In this document: in pieces, positions 52,985 through 62,552 of the stretch
How positions within the stretch are numbered: the first letter of the stretch is position 1
Layout of the letters: every line of letters begins with the position of its first letter
Source: DAOOVD01 sp035369845
Lineage (GTDB): Bacteria > Bacillota > Desulfotomaculia > Desulfotomaculales > Pelotomaculaceae
Length of the DNA: 64,000 nt
Direction: 5' to 3'
Assembly: GCA_035369845.1 (NCBI GenBank)
Contig: DAOOVD010000004.1
Coordinates: 19,270 to 83,269 of the forward strand
The notes under the pieces: model-generated
What the model was told of the DNA's origin: nothing
Seen by the model: the letters and a program-made list of their open reading frames with translations, nothing else
The model's database searches: none
Position numbers and translations under genes: made by a program

Positions 52985-53677
52985 TTGGATGTGTACTGGC
53001 AGGGGCTGGCAGAAGCAGCCGGGCTCCTTTTCAGCGGGGACCGCGAGGTTGTCGAGGTAATTTTGCGCACCCTTCACGTGTCCGGCACGGCCACGGTGAT
53101 AAGTGTTTTAATCGGGCTTCCGCTGGGCACTTTTCTCGCCCTGACGTCCTTCCCCGGGCGCAGGTTCATAGTGAGCGTGTTCAATTTCGGCATGGGGCTG
53201 CCTCCGGTGGTGGTAGGCCTGGCTGTTTGGCTGGCCCTTGCCCGTTACGGTCCTTTGGGTTTCATGGGGCTTTTGTATACGCCCTCGGCCATGATTACCG
53301 CCCAGGTGATCATTGCGGCGCCAATTGTAACCGGCTTTACCGTCGCGGCCATCCAGTCATTGAACCCGAAAATCAGGCTGCAGATCCTGGCCTTGGGGGC
53401 TACGCGCCTGCAGTTGCTGCTGCTGCTTTTAAGGGAAGCGCGGCTGGGTCTCCTGGCTGCCGTAATCGCCGGTTTCGGAGGGGCGATTTCGGAGGTGGGC
53501 GCCTCGATGATGGTCGGAGGCAACCTGGAAGGCTACACCAGGGTGCTTACCACCGCCATCGTTATGGAAGTAAGCAAAGGGGAATGGGAGGTAGCGGCCG
53601 CCTTGAGCGTCATCCTTCTGGCGCTGGCTTTCGGAATTACCGCCGTATTAACCGGGGCGCAGCAGCGTGGAAGGTGA
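52985..53677 (+). CDS. tupB: Tungstate ABC transporter permease TupB
   Basis: 230 residues with about five or six membrane segments. The permease (EAA-type) loop is LALGATRLQLLLLLLREARL and the GG-EVGASMMVGGNLEGYT stretch is typical of TupB/WtpB-type tungstate permeases. Neither the binding protein TupA nor the ATPase TupC is adjacent. The TTG at 52985 has AAAAAGGTGATT upstream. It suggests the organism uses tungsten. Confidence 0.85.
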   Translation: MDVYWQGLAEAAGLLFSGDREVVEVILRTLHVSGTATVISVLIGLPLGTFLALTSFPGRRFIVSVFNFGMGLPPVVVGLAVWLALARYGPLGFMGLLYTPSAMITAQVIIAAPIVTGFTVAAIQSLNPKIRLQILALGATRLQLLLLLLREARLGLLAAVIAGFGGAISEVGASMMVGGNLEGYTRVLTTAIVMEVSKGEWEVAAALSVILLALAFGITAVLTGAQQRGR

Positions 53678-53735
53678 TATTGCCTGCAGCGGCCGAACTC
53701 TTCGCAACTTAACGCTGTCCGGGAAGGTGAAATGT

Positions 53736-54716
53736 ATGAAGGACTCTTATCTGCGGGAAATCAATTACCTGAGAATCTCCGTCACCGACAGGTGCAACCT
53801 GCGCTGCAGGTACTGCATGCCGCGGGAAGGGGTGCGAACGATTCCTCACGAGGAAATACTGCGCCTCGAGGAGATTGAATTTATCGTGCGGGCAGCGGTT
53901 CTTGCGGGCATAAGAAAAGTACGGCTGACCGGCGGCGAACCCCTCCTGCGCAAGGGACTGGAGGAACTGGTCCGGCGTATTGCGGGTGTCCGGGAAGTCG
54001 ACGACATAAGCTTGACCACCAACGGCCTGCTCCTGCCCGGCCGGGCCGGGGTTTTGAAAGAAGCCGGACTGAAGAGGGTTAATATCAGCCTGGATACGCT
54101 GAGGGCAGACCGCTACCGGGAAATTACCCGGGGAGGAGAACTCGCCGGGGCATGGGAGGGCATCAATTCAGCCCTTGCCGCCGGCCTGCACCCGGTCAAA
54201 CTGAACACCGTCGTAATTCGCGGCTTTAACGACGACGAGACGGCGGCGATAGCGCGCGTCACTGTAAACAGGCCTTTGCACGTGCGTTTCATTGAGCTTA
54301 TGCCGATAGGCGCGTCCAACTCCTGGGCGGCGGATCGCTTTGTCCCCGCAGGCGAGATAATGGACGCGATAAACAAAAAGCTCGGCCAGCTCCTGCCGGT
54401 CGAAAAGCCTGAAGGAGGCGGCCCGGCAAAATACTACCGCCTGAAAGGCGCTGCGGGCACGGTCGGGTTTATCACTTCGATGAGCGAGCATTTCTGCGGC
54501 AGGTGCAACCGCCTGCGCCTCACCTCCAGCGGCGGTTTGAGACCGTGCCTTTACGACAGCCGGGAAATCGACTTGAAGGAACCCCTCCGCCGGGGAGCGT
54601 CGTTGAAGGAACTGGCGGCCCTCATTGAGGACGCCGTTGCGGTAAAACCGGACCGGCACCGCATGTTTGAAGGCTGGCGGGATCAGCGGCGGGTGATGTC
54701 CCAAATCGGGGGTTAG
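53736..54716 (+). CDS. moaA: GTP 3',8-cyclase MoaA
   Basis: 326 residues. A radical SAM enzyme that makes the first cyclised intermediate of molybdenum cofactor from GTP. N-terminal cluster RCNLRCRYCMP (CxxxCxxC), SAM site RLTGGEPLLR, and the second cluster at the C-terminus HFCGRCNRLRLTSSGGLRPC. The GTP-binding C-terminal residues (Arg/Lys) are seen. The ATG at 53736 follows GGGAAGGTG; an open frame to 53667 is rejected. Confidence 0.95.
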   Translation: MKDSYLREINYLRISVTDRCNLRCRYCMPREGVRTIPHEEILRLEEIEFIVRAAVLAGIRKVRLTGGEPLLRKGLEELVRRIAGVREVDDISLTTNGLLLPGRAGVLKEAGLKRVNISLDTLRADRYREITRGGELAGAWEGINSALAAGLHPVKLNTVVIRGFNDDETAAIARVTVNRPLHVRFIELMPIGASNSWAADRFVPAGEIMDAINKKLGQLLPVEKPEGGGPAKYYRLKGAAGTVGFITSMSEHFCGRCNRLRLTSSGGLRPCLYDSREIDLKEPLRRGASLKELAALIEDAVAVKPDRHRMFEGWRDQRRVMSQIGG

Positions 54717-54754
54717 CGGAGAAGAAATACTGATATAAAGAAAGGGTGCTTTTC

Positions 54755-55189
54755 ATGGGCATAATAATAGCTGTCTGTACCAGCCCGGAAAAGGGAATGA
54801 GGAAAAAAGACGTGCGTGAAGGCTTGCTGGTGGAGGACCACGGCCTGCAGGGCGATGCTCACGCCGGTCCCTGGCACCGTCAGGTTAGCCTTCTGGCTGT
54901 GGAGAGTATAAATAAGATGAGGTCGATGGGTCTGCAGGTCGGCCCCGGCGATTTTGCGGAAAATCTCACCACCGAAGGAATCGATCTTGCCGGCTTGCCA
55001 CTGGGAACCCGCTTGAAAATCGGGGATGAAGCTGTCGGTGAAGTTACCCAGATCGGCAAGGAGTGCCACACCCGCTGCGCCATCTATTACCAGGCGGGCG
55101 ACTGCGTGATGCCCAGGGAAGGCATATTTGTCCGCATTGTTAAAGGCGGTACCGTCAAGGCCGGGGACGCGGTGGAAGTGATCGCTTGA
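54755..55189 (+). CDS. MOSC domain protein
   Basis: 144 residues. The MOSC core is seen: HAGPWHRQVSLLAVESINKM, then TEGIDLAGLPLGTRLKIG and the Cys-bearing KECHTRCAIYYQAGDCVMP. MOSC proteins bind a sulfur atom on Mo-cofactor and deliver it to target enzymes. It follows moaA by 38 bases. ATG 54755 has AAAGGGTG upstream. Confidence 0.88.
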   Translation: MGIIIAVCTSPEKGMRKKDVREGLLVEDHGLQGDAHAGPWHRQVSLLAVESINKMRSMGLQVGPGDFAENLTTEGIDLAGLPLGTRLKIGDEAVGEVTQIGKECHTRCAIYYQAGDCVMPREGIFVRIVKGGTVKAGDAVEVIA

Positions 55190-55308
55190 ACTGCCCGTGA
55201 TGATGAAATGCCGGGCGCGCCTTCGTAAACGGCGGACGGCGTTGATTCAGGCCTGCAGGCGGAAGTGAGCCCGGCAGGAAGCTGCCCGGCAACCAACCGG
55301 AGGTTCGG

Positions 55309-55806
55309 ATGAAAAAAACCGTTCCAGTAATCGGTCTGGCCGGATATTCCGGCGCAGGCAAGACCACCTTTATGGAAAAACTGATTGCCGAATTGAAAAG
55401 CCGGGGTTACCGGACCGGTGTTATTAAGCACACCCACCACCCGGTTGAGTTCGACCGGCCGGGCAAGGACACCTGGCGTCACGCCAGGGCCGGTGCGGAT
55501 ACAGTGGTTCTTGCCGCCCCGGGAGGAGTGGCCCTGTACAGGAAATTTGAAAGGGAGCCCGCGCCGGAACAAGTGGCTGCGATGATTGAAGGAGTGGACA
55601 TAATCCTTGTCGAAGGTTATAAGAGCGGGCACTGGCCGAAGATAGAAATTTGCAACGGCCGGACGACCGAACGTCCGGAAATACCCCGGGACGAACTGCT
55701 GGCCGTAGTCGGCGGCGGCCCCGTTTCGGAAAAGCCCTGTTTCGGCCCTGACGACGCTGCGGGTGTGGCTGATTTTATCGAGGGAATGTTTTTAAAAAAG
55801 AGGTGA
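55309..55806 (+). CDS. mobB: MobB: molybdopterin-guanine dinucleotide biosynthesis GTPase
   Basis: 165 residues. P-loop GAGKTTFMEK (about 16-25), and the family strings GVIKHTHHPVEFDRPGKDTWRHA and IILVEGYKSGHWPKIE. MobB enhances formation of bis-MGD, the cofactor of formate dehydrogenase. It lies 119 bases downstream of the MOSC gene and 5 bases upstream of a small HTH gene. The gap contains a GC-rich hairpin-prone leader. Confidence 0.9.
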   Translation: MKKTVPVIGLAGYSGAGKTTFMEKLIAELKSRGYRTGVIKHTHHPVEFDRPGKDTWRHARAGADTVVLAAPGGVALYRKFEREPAPEQVAAMIEGVDIILVEGYKSGHWPKIEICNGRTTERPEIPRDELLAVVGGGPVSEKPCFGPDDAAGVADFIEGMFLKKR

Positions 55807-55811
55807 ACGAC

Positions 55812-55991
55812 ATGCAGGAAATACCTCAAGAGGTTTTGAAGGCAGTTGAAAAAACCGCCAAGGACGGGCGGATCACCTGTTCCGCGGCGCGAAAGCTTGC
55901 AGAAGAACTGAAGGTTGGTCCCCGTGTCGTGGGCGGGGCGTGCAACCAGCTTAAGATTAAAATCAAAGCCTGCGAGTTGGGGTGTTTTTAA
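55812..55991 (+). CDS. Small winged-helix-like protein in the Mo cluster
   Basis: 59 residues. The stretch ITCSAARKLAEELKVGPRVVG has the spacing of a helix-turn-helix, followed by a short tail with two cysteines (ACELGCF). Such proteins occur next to mobB and moeA in Clostridia, where a regulatory role is assumed. ATG 55812 is preceded by GAGGTG, and the gene sits between mobB and moeA. Confidence 0.7.
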   Translation: MQEIPQEVLKAVEKTAKDGRITCSAARKLAEELKVGPRVVGGACNQLKIKIKACELGCF

Positions 55992-56013
55992 AAGCGTTGC
56001 CAGGGGTGCGGAA

Positions 56014-57252
56014 ATGGCCGAACTTTTTAAAGCGCTTACTCTGGAAGAAGCCAGGGCTGTTTTGGAGTCGAACCTTCCGGACGGAAAACGGGGGGAAAGA
56101 GTATCCCTGCTGGAAAGCCTCGGCCGCCGTCTCGTCAAAGAGGTGCGGGCGGCCGACGATGTTCCCGGTTTCGACAGATCGATCGTCGACGGTTACGCTG
56201 TACGGGCCAGAGACACCTACGGGGCCTCCGAGGGGCTTCCCTCTTACCTGGACGTGTGCGGCGAGATTCTCATGGGGCGCAAGCCCGATGGCGAGGTCGG
56301 CGCCGGCCGGGCGATGAAAATCGCCACCGGCGGGATGCTTCCGCCCGGAGCCGACTCCGTGGTGATGGTGGAGTATACGGAAGAACTGGACGACCGCACC
56401 ATCGGGGTGATCAGGCCGGTGGCCCCCTGGGAGAACGTGATCCGCAAGGGCGAGGACATTGCCGCGGGCGAGGTGGTGCTGCCCGCCGGACACGTGATCA
56501 GGCCCCAGGACCTCGGAATTCTTTCAGCCACGGGCGTCACCGGGGTCGAAGCGGCGCCGGTTGTAAAGGTGGGCATAATCTCTACCGGGGACGAACTGGT
56601 ACATCCCGGCGAAAAGCCCGGCTTCGGCCAGGTCCGCGACATCAACTCGTACACCCTTTACGGTGCGGCGGCGGCCTGCGGCGGGGAGCCCCGCCTTTAC
56701 GGGATTGTCGGGGATGAGTTTGACGAATTGAAAGAGGTCCTGCAACGGGCGCTGAGTGAAAACGACATGGTCCTGATATCCGGGGGCAGTTCGGTGGGCT
56801 ACAGGGATGTCGCTTCCGGGGTGATTGAATCAATTGGGGAGCCCGGCGTGCTGTTTCACGGACTTTCGGTCAAGCCCGGCAAGCCCACCATCGGGGCGGT
56901 TGTTTCGGGTAAGCCGGTATTCGGCCTGCCGGGGCACCCCGCCTCGGCCATGGTGATTTTTGATCTGATGGTCGCCCCTTTGATCCGCGCGGGCAGTTAC
57001 GAGGGATGTAAAGAGGATCTGAAGGAATTTCCCTTAAAGGCGGTAATAACCCGCAACCTGCGCTCAGCGGCAGGCCGCGAGGATTTTGTCAGGGTAAGGC
57101 TGTTCAACCGGGAAGGCCGGCTTTTTGCCGAGCCGGTGTTGGGCAAGTCCGGCTTGATAAGGACAATGGTAAAAGCAGACGGCCTGGCCCGCATCCCTGC
57201 CGGCAAGGAGGGCGTTGAGGCCGGCGAAGTGGTGGATGTCAGGCTGTTTTAA
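56014..57252 (+). CDS. moeA: Molybdopterin molybdotransferase MoeA
   Basis: 412 residues. MoeA inserts molybdate (or tungstate) into adenylylated molybdopterin. Conserved strings: VPGFDRSIVDGYAVRARDTY, KIATGGMLPPGADSVVMVEY, GIISTGDELV and GGSSVGYRD, then FHGLSVKPGKPT and GLPGHPASAM. All domains of the family appear complete. ATG 56014 is used; the upstream open frame overlaps the preceding HTH gene. Confidence 0.95.
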   Translation: MAELFKALTLEEARAVLESNLPDGKRGERVSLLESLGRRLVKEVRAADDVPGFDRSIVDGYAVRARDTYGASEGLPSYLDVCGEILMGRKPDGEVGAGRAMKIATGGMLPPGADSVVMVEYTEELDDRTIGVIRPVAPWENVIRKGEDIAAGEVVLPAGHVIRPQDLGILSATGVTGVEAAPVVKVGIISTGDELVHPGEKPGFGQVRDINSYTLYGAAAACGGEPRLYGIVGDEFDELKEVLQRALSENDMVLISGGSSVGYRDVASGVIESIGEPGVLFHGLSVKPGKPTIGAVVSGKPVFGLPGHPASAMVIFDLMVAPLIRAGSYEGCKEDLKEFPLKAVITRNLRSAAGREDFVRVRLFNREGRLFAEPVLGKSGLIRTMVKADGLARIPAGKEGVEAGEVVDVRLF

Positions 57253-57364
57253 GGTCGGCGCGACGGTTTGCTGTTGTGCCTTTTATAATAATGCGTCCGT
57301 CACGGCAGCGCCTTGTCACTGCCGATACCGGCGCTCTGCCAATTTAAACGTGGGAGTTGTACGG

Positions 57365-59311
57365 ATGAAACGAAATATTTACCTGGACGACCTTCCCCGG
57401 GAAGAAGCTCTTGAACGCTACCTGAGACACCTGAGCGACGCCGGCGCGTTGAGACCCGGCCGCCCGGAAACCGTTCCTGTTGAAGAGGCGCTCGGGAGGG
57501 TTACCGCCGTGCCGGTGTATGCCCGGATTTCTTCTCCTCACTACCACGCGTCGGCCATGGACGGCCTGGCTGTGAAATCGGCTGATACTTACGGGGCTTC
57601 GGAGACTTCGCCGAAGCAGATGAAAGTCGGCGAAGAGGCGGTTCCGGTTGATACCGGGGATCCGCTGCCGGAAGGCTGCGACGCCGTAATCATGGTCGAG
57701 GACGTTCACTACGTGCGGCCGGACGTTGTGGAAATCATCCAGGCGGCTCACCCCTGGCAGCACGTGCGGGTCGTGGGGGAAGACGTCGTTGCCACCGAAA
57801 TGATCATACCAGCCAACCACCGGATCAGGCCCGTGGATATCGGAGCTGCGCTGGCCGGGGGGGTAATATCCGTCCGCGTATATCCCAGGCCCAGGGTCGC
57901 CGTGCTCCCGACGGGATCTGAACTGGTACAGCCCGGCGCCGGTTTGAAGCCCGGAAACATAATCGAGTACAACTCGCGGATGCTCGGCTCCATGGCGGAA
58001 CAGTGGGGAGCCCGCGCCATCCGCCGGGACATAACGGCGGACGATTTCGACAGCCTGAAGGAAGCGCTGAGCAGAGCGGTGGACGAGGCCGACATAGTGC
58101 TGATCAACGCCGGTTCGTCGGCAGGAAGCGAGGACTACACCGCCGCGGTAATCAAGTCGCTCGGCGAGGTGCTGGTGCACGGCGTGGCCATTAAACCCGG
58201 CAAGCCGGTCATCCTCGGCGAGGTCGGGGGCAAGCCGGTGATAGGCGTACCCGGCTATCCGGTGTCGGCTTATCTGGGTATGGAGCTGTTTGTAAAGCCG
58301 GTGCTTTTCAGGAAAGTGGGGCTGGCGCCGCCGCCGGCCGAGAAGATGGACGCCGTCATATCGAGAAAGATGGTCTCACCGCTGGGCGTGGAAGAATATG
58401 TAAGGGTTAAGCTGGGGCAGGTGGGGGGCAAGGTGGTGGCCACCCCGATTTCCAGGGGCGCCGGAATCCTGATGTCCCTGGTGCGTGCCGACGGCATTGT
58501 CCGGGTGCCGCGCCTGTCGGAAGGGTACGGCGCGGGGGAAACGGTTGCCGTGGAACTGCTCAGGCAGCCGGAGGAGATCAGGGAAACCACCGTTGTCATA
58601 GGCAGTCACGACATAGCCCTGGATGTCCTGGCGAACTTCCTGCATCAAAAATTCCCCGCGGCTTCCCTTTCTTCGGCCCACGTCGGCAGTTTGGGCGGGC
58701 TAACCGCGCTGAAGCGGGGGGAAGCCCATTGCGCCGGAGTGCATCTGCTCGATGAGGAAACCGGTGAATACAATGTCTCATACGTCAAAAGACTGCTTCC
58801 CGGCAAGGACGTCGTGCTGGTCAACCTGGCCTACCGCGAGCAGGGACTGGCCGTTGCCAGGGGGAACCCCCTGGGAATCCGCGGCCTGGAGGATCTGGCG
58901 AGGGACGGCGTGACTTTTGTCAACCGCCAGCGCGGCGCGGGCACGAGGATCCTGCTCGACTACCTGCTGAAGCGGCTGGGTATCGACCCGGCCCGGATAT
59001 GCGGTTACGAGCGGGAAGAGTACACCCATATGGCCGTGGCCGCCGCGGTCAAGGCCGGCGCTGCCGGCGCCGGGCTGTGCATCCGCGCGGCGGCGCAGGC
59101 GTTGGGGCTTGATTTTATAAGTGTAACCGAGGAGCGCTACGATTTGTGCGTTCCGGCTGAATACTGGGAAACACCCTACGTGCAGAGACTGCTGGAGGTA
59201 ATGGCGGAAGACGGTTTCCGGGAAGAGGTGGGCAGAATCGGCGGCTACGACCTGCGCGACTGCGGGAAGGTCATGTGGCGCAGCGCCGGGGTTACAATTC
59301 TGCATAAGTAG
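57365..59311 (+). CDS. MoeA fused to a LysR-type periplasmic-binding-like domain
   Basis: 648 residues. The first 400 form a second MoeA (HASAMDGLAVKSADTY, DTGDPLPEGCDAVIMVEDV, VLPTGSELVQPG, GSSAGSEDYT, VPGYPVSAYLG). The rest (about 410-640) is a PBP-like domain: TVVIGSHDIALDVLANFLHQ, HCAGVHLLDEETGEYN and FVNRQRGAGTRILLDYLL, as in ModA/LysR substrate-binding folds. Such MoeA-PBP proteins are widespread in anaerobes and may sense molybdate or tungstate. ATG 57365; a repeat element begins at its stop codon. Confidence 0.93.
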   Translation: MKRNIYLDDLPREEALERYLRHLSDAGALRPGRPETVPVEEALGRVTAVPVYARISSPHYHASAMDGLAVKSADTYGASETSPKQMKVGEEAVPVDTGDPLPEGCDAVIMVEDVHYVRPDVVEIIQAAHPWQHVRVVGEDVVATEMIIPANHRIRPVDIGAALAGGVISVRVYPRPRVAVLPTGSELVQPGAGLKPGNIIEYNSRMLGSMAEQWGARAIRRDITADDFDSLKEALSRAVDEADIVLINAGSSAGSEDYTAAVIKSLGEVLVHGVAIKPGKPVILGEVGGKPVIGVPGYPVSAYLGMELFVKPVLFRKVGLAPPPAEKMDAVISRKMVSPLGVEEYVRVKLGQVGGKVVATPISRGAGILMSLVRADGIVRVPRLSEGYGAGETVAVELLRQPEEIRETTVVIGSHDIALDVLANFLHQKFPAASLSSAHVGSLGGLTALKRGEAHCAGVHLLDEETGEYNVSYVKRLLPGKDVVLVNLAYREQGLAVARGNPLGIRGLEDLARDGVTFVNRQRGAGTRILLDYLLKRLGIDPARICGYEREEYTHMAVAAAVKAGAAGAGLCIRAAAQALGLDFISVTEERYDLCVPAEYWETPYVQRLLEVMAEDGFREEVGRIGGYDLRDCGKVMWRSAGVTILHK

Positions 59312-59752
59312 GCAGCGCTTTTGTCAAAAGCGAACGGCTTTGCGCAGCGGCGGCAGCATCACCCGGCGCAGCGAGGGTAACCGGACTGCGGCGCGAAACC
59401 AGCGGGTTGCCGACGTTACTGCCTTGAGTATGAGAAACTTTGAGGTAAAAGGGCAACTCCAAGACTATCCTGCCGCCGCCTTTGCAACGGCGATAAGTGC
59501 AGCGACACAAAAGTTCTTGCAAATATCTCGCGTTTAATTTGTAACCCCGCTTAAACTTTTGTGTCAAAGCTGCACGCTTTTAAATCCTGCAAGTGCCGTG
59601 CGGAGGGTTTGGCTCTTAGAGTAAAAAACATAAAAATAGTGTGCCCTGGCAAAAGTTTCAAGGTGCGCTCAAGCAGGCACTTGCCCGGTCCGCAGCAAGC
59701 CGCGGTGATGTCGGAGCGAAAGCCAATGAGTGAGCGGTGACAAAGCACTGCC
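59311..59752. repeat. Non-coding repeat copy B (TIR-like ends)
   Basis: GGCAGCGCTTTTGTC at 59311-59325 and GACAAAGCACTGCC at 59739-59752 are near-inverted ends enclosing 442 bp. The first 265 bases are a close match of copy A (2113-2375) and the last 43 (59711-59753) are identical to copy D. A second, internal GAGCGGTGACAGGGCACTCCCC follows at about 59769. No coding content. It starts at the moeA-PBP stop codon (TAG 59309-59311). Confidence 0.75.
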
Positions 59753-59859
59753 ATAACAAGCAAAATGAGCGGTGACAGGGCACTCCCCAAAGAGTACGGG
59801 GTGCATAAAAAACGGCGCCGAGCGAGCGTTTCAACCTCAAGTGCTTTGTCAACAACCTC

Positions 59860-59920
59860 ACCGGTGTTTTTAAAGACGCCGGTATATTTTTTTACAGGAA
59901 GGGCCGGACGGCCTTTTTTT
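59860..59920 (+). terminator. Two successive intrinsic terminators
   Basis: First: ACCGGTGT (59860-59867) and ACGCCGGT (59876-59883), followed by ATATTTTTTTA. Second: GGCCG (59902-59906) and CGGCC (59909-59913), followed by TTTTTTT. They close the repeat region after the moe genes. Confidence 0.75.
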
Positions 59921-60116
59921 GATGAAAATTAAAATTTCCTTAAAATTGGCATTCTGTGAAGGGTTTTGCATCATCTGCGTCAAAATCTCCAAACGGGCTC
60001 TTTATTATATTCCTGGTTGTGAACCGTCTCAAGGAACGCAAACGTCTTTTTAACAGAAATATTTGCCGGTGACGGCAGTCTTGTCAAAGCTTTTTTTCAG
60101 GAGGGGATGTCCGGAC
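59921..60116. other. Upstream region of the S-layer-like gene
   Basis: No gene. AT-rich stretch at 59930-59970, then AAGGAACGC and a strong ribosome site (CAGGAGGGG at 60098-60106) before ATG 60117. No clear promoter was picked out. Confidence 0.35.
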
Positions 60117-62552
60117 ATGATAAAAAGAATATTGTTGATCGTAATTCTGGCGGTTGCGGTCGTTGCGGCCGCGGCAGGAACGCCGGCCCCGGAGGCGGAA
60201 GCCGGAAAACTTTCCGATCTCGGCGAGGCGGCCTGGGCCAGGCAGGAGATTGCGGAGATGAACGCTCTCGGAATTATCACCGGGTATCCCGAAGGAGTGT
60301 TCAGTCCATACAAAAATGTAACGATAATGGAAGCAGTAGTAATGCTGATCAGGGCCATCGGCCTTGAGGAACAGGCCAGGTCCCTGGATGACGCGAGCGT
60401 GGATTACGAAATGCCGCAAGGCCTTACCTGGGGAAGGGGCTACCTGATTGCCGCGGTTCAAAGGGGTATGCTGGACGGGGCCAATCTGTACCAGTTTAAG
60501 CCCGGAGAGCCCGCCACCCGGCTCGAGGTTGCCCTGCTGACCTACTACGCGCTCAAGCTCAATTCCGAAAGCAGCCCGCTGGCTTTCGCCGACGCGGGCC
60601 AGATACCCCAGGAACGCCACGGCCATATTGCCGCGTTGGTCAACAACGATATCATGCGCGGTCTTCCCGGTAACCTTTTCTGCCCCTATGAATATAACAA
60701 CCGCGCCCAGATGGCCGTCCTTTTGTCCAGGATTATCGGCAACAAGTTTGCGGATCCTTACCCGGACCGCCGTTTGAGCGGCACTATTTCATCCGTTGAC
60801 CTGAACAGCCAGCTTCTTTCAATCCAGCCCGGAGGGAACAAGTTTTTTACTTCCGACTGCGAGGTATTCATTGACGGAAACAGTGCGGCGCCGGCCGATC
60901 TCAATGCGGGTGACGAAGCCGAACTGATTCTGGATGAAAGTGGCCAGGCCGTCTTTATCAAGGCTCACCGGCAAAAGGACTATACCAGCTACAAGGGCAA
61001 GGTGGAGTCCCTGTTCCCGATAGCCGGGGAATACTGGCTGGCCCTCGTCGACTTCGGAGGAAATAATCTGACCCGCCCGGTAGCCGGCGGTGTCGGGGTT
61101 AACGAACCGGGCGGCCGCAGAGACATTTCGTCGTTAAGCGAGGGTGAATTTGTTGAAATCAAGGTTTCCGACAATAAGATAATAGAGATAAACTCACTGG
61201 ATTGCACCACCCTGAGTGGTAAGGTTGAATCGGTTCAATATTCCAGCCTGACTTTGCGTGACGACAGCGGAGAAGAGTATGAATTGGACGTGCCCGGCAA
61301 CGTCGTGGTGATGAAGAACGGCGGCGCAATGACCTACGAAGGTGTCATGGAAGGCGACCTGGTGGAAGTCTCTGTATATGATGAAAAAGCGCTTAAAATC
61401 GACGTCCTGCGTTCCGGCGAAATCGAGGGAGAAATCGAGGAGCTCGACACCTCCGGCACCTGGGGGATCACCATCGTCGACGACGACGGGGACACGGAGG
61501 AATACACGGTGGACGACGACGTCGAGGTGGAGAGGGACGGAAGAACGATTGACTTTGAAGATCTGGACGAGGGCGAACGGGTCAGGCTGGAGCTTGACAG
61601 CGATGATTACGTCATCTATATAGAGGTTTTGGACGAAGACGATAACGGTGAAATCGAGGGAGAAATCGAGGAGCTCGACACCTCCGGCACCTGGGGGATT
61701 ACCATTGTCGATGACGACGGCGACACGGAGGAATACACGGTGGACGACGACGTCGAGGTGGAGAGGGACGGAAGAACGATTGACTTTGAAGATCTGGACG
61801 AGGGCGAACGGGTCAGGCTGGAGCTTGACAGCGATGATTACGTCATCTATATAGAGGTTTTGGACGAAGACGATAACGGTGAAATCGAGGGAGAAATCGA
61901 GGAGCTCGACACCTCCGGCACCTGGGGGATTACCATTGTCGATGACGACGGCGACACGGAGGAATACACGGTGGACGACGACGTCGAGGTGGAGAGGGAC
62001 GGAAGAACGATTGACTTTGAAGATCTGGACGAGGGTGAATGGGTCAGGCTGGAACTGAACAGCAGGGACATCGTGGTCGGGATCGAAGCTGACGAAGAAG
62101 TGTCCATCATAAAAGGCGTTGTTAAGGACCTGACCACCGACAGCTCTCAGGTGATAATCAGACTTGTGAGGGAAGACAACGGACGCACCGCTCAGTATGA
62201 TGTAACGAGCGATACCGTCTGCGCCAGGGATGACGATGATATCGACCTTGACGAAGTCATTATCGGCGCCGAAGTGGAGGTGCGGGTGCGGGACGGGGAA
62301 GCTGAAAGGATAAAAGTGACCAACGACGAGGACATCACGGTGGAAGGTGAAGTAACCAGCGTGGATACCAGCCGCGAGAGGATAACCATCAGGCAGGTCA
62401 ACGGCAATAAGTTCACTTTCGACTTTGCCGCCGATTACGACCTGGAGGACGACGAAGGTGACAGAATTACAGAACTCGACGATGTGGAAGAAGGCTGGGA
62501 CGTAAAGCTGGAACTGGAAAACGGCGAAGTCGAAAAGCTGACGCAGGAATGA
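60117..62552 (+). CDS. S-layer homology (SLH) domain protein with three 77-residue repeats
   Basis: 811 residues. Signal peptide (residues 1-30, IKRILLIVILAVAVVAAAAG), then three SLH domains (about 32-90, 100-145, 155-210) that bind cell-wall secondary polymers. The middle is mixed beta-rich repeats; residues 435-665 contain three almost identical 77-residue units, each beginning GEIEGEIEELDTSGTWGITI and rich in Asp/Glu. The chain ends LENGEVEKLTQE. It is probably a surface protein. The unusual acidity may bind calcium; this is inference. Confidence 0.9.
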   Translation: MIKRILLIVILAVAVVAAAAGTPAPEAEAGKLSDLGEAAWARQEIAEMNALGIITGYPEGVFSPYKNVTIMEAVVMLIRAIGLEEQARSLDDASVDYEMPQGLTWGRGYLIAAVQRGMLDGANLYQFKPGEPATRLEVALLTYYALKLNSESSPLAFADAGQIPQERHGHIAALVNNDIMRGLPGNLFCPYEYNNRAQMAVLLSRIIGNKFADPYPDRRLSGTISSVDLNSQLLSIQPGGNKFFTSDCEVFIDGNSAAPADLNAGDEAELILDESGQAVFIKAHRQKDYTSYKGKVESLFPIAGEYWLALVDFGGNNLTRPVAGGVGVNEPGGRRDISSLSEGEFVEIKVSDNKIIEINSLDCTTLSGKVESVQYSSLTLRDDSGEEYELDVPGNVVVMKNGGAMTYEGVMEGDLVEVSVYDEKALKIDVLRSGEIEGEIEELDTSGTWGITIVDDDGDTEEYTVDDDVEVERDGRTIDFEDLDEGERVRLELDSDDYVIYIEVLDEDDNGEIEGEIEELDTSGTWGITIVDDDGDTEEYTVDDDVEVERDGRTIDFEDLDEGERVRLELDSDDYVIYIEVLDEDDNGEIEGEIEELDTSGTWGITIVDDDGDTEEYTVDDDVEVERDGRTIDFEDLDEGEWVRLELNSRDIVVGIEADEEVSIIKGVVKDLTTDSSQVIIRLVREDNGRTAQYDVTSDTVCARDDDDIDLDEVIIGAEVEVRVRDGEAERIKVTNDEDITVEGEVTSVDTSRERITIRQVNGNKFTFDFAADYDLEDDEGDRITELDDVEEGWDVKLELENGEVEKLTQE
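61419..62111 (+). repeat. Three tandem 231-bp units in the SLH gene
   Basis: Units begin at 61419, 61650 and 61881, each 231 bp (77 codons). Units 1 and 2 differ at a handful of silent positions (for example ATC/ATT, GAC/GAT near 61470 and 61701); unit 3 diverges after about 62030. The frame is kept, so units may expand or contract by recombination. Confidence 0.9.

Noticed and set aside
55190..55308. Possible S-box-like or molybdenum-cofactor riboswitch (GCCCGGCAACC) before mobB
   Set aside because: Only a short submotif fits. The rest of the SAM-I or Moco consensus could not be recognised; a covariance search would be needed.
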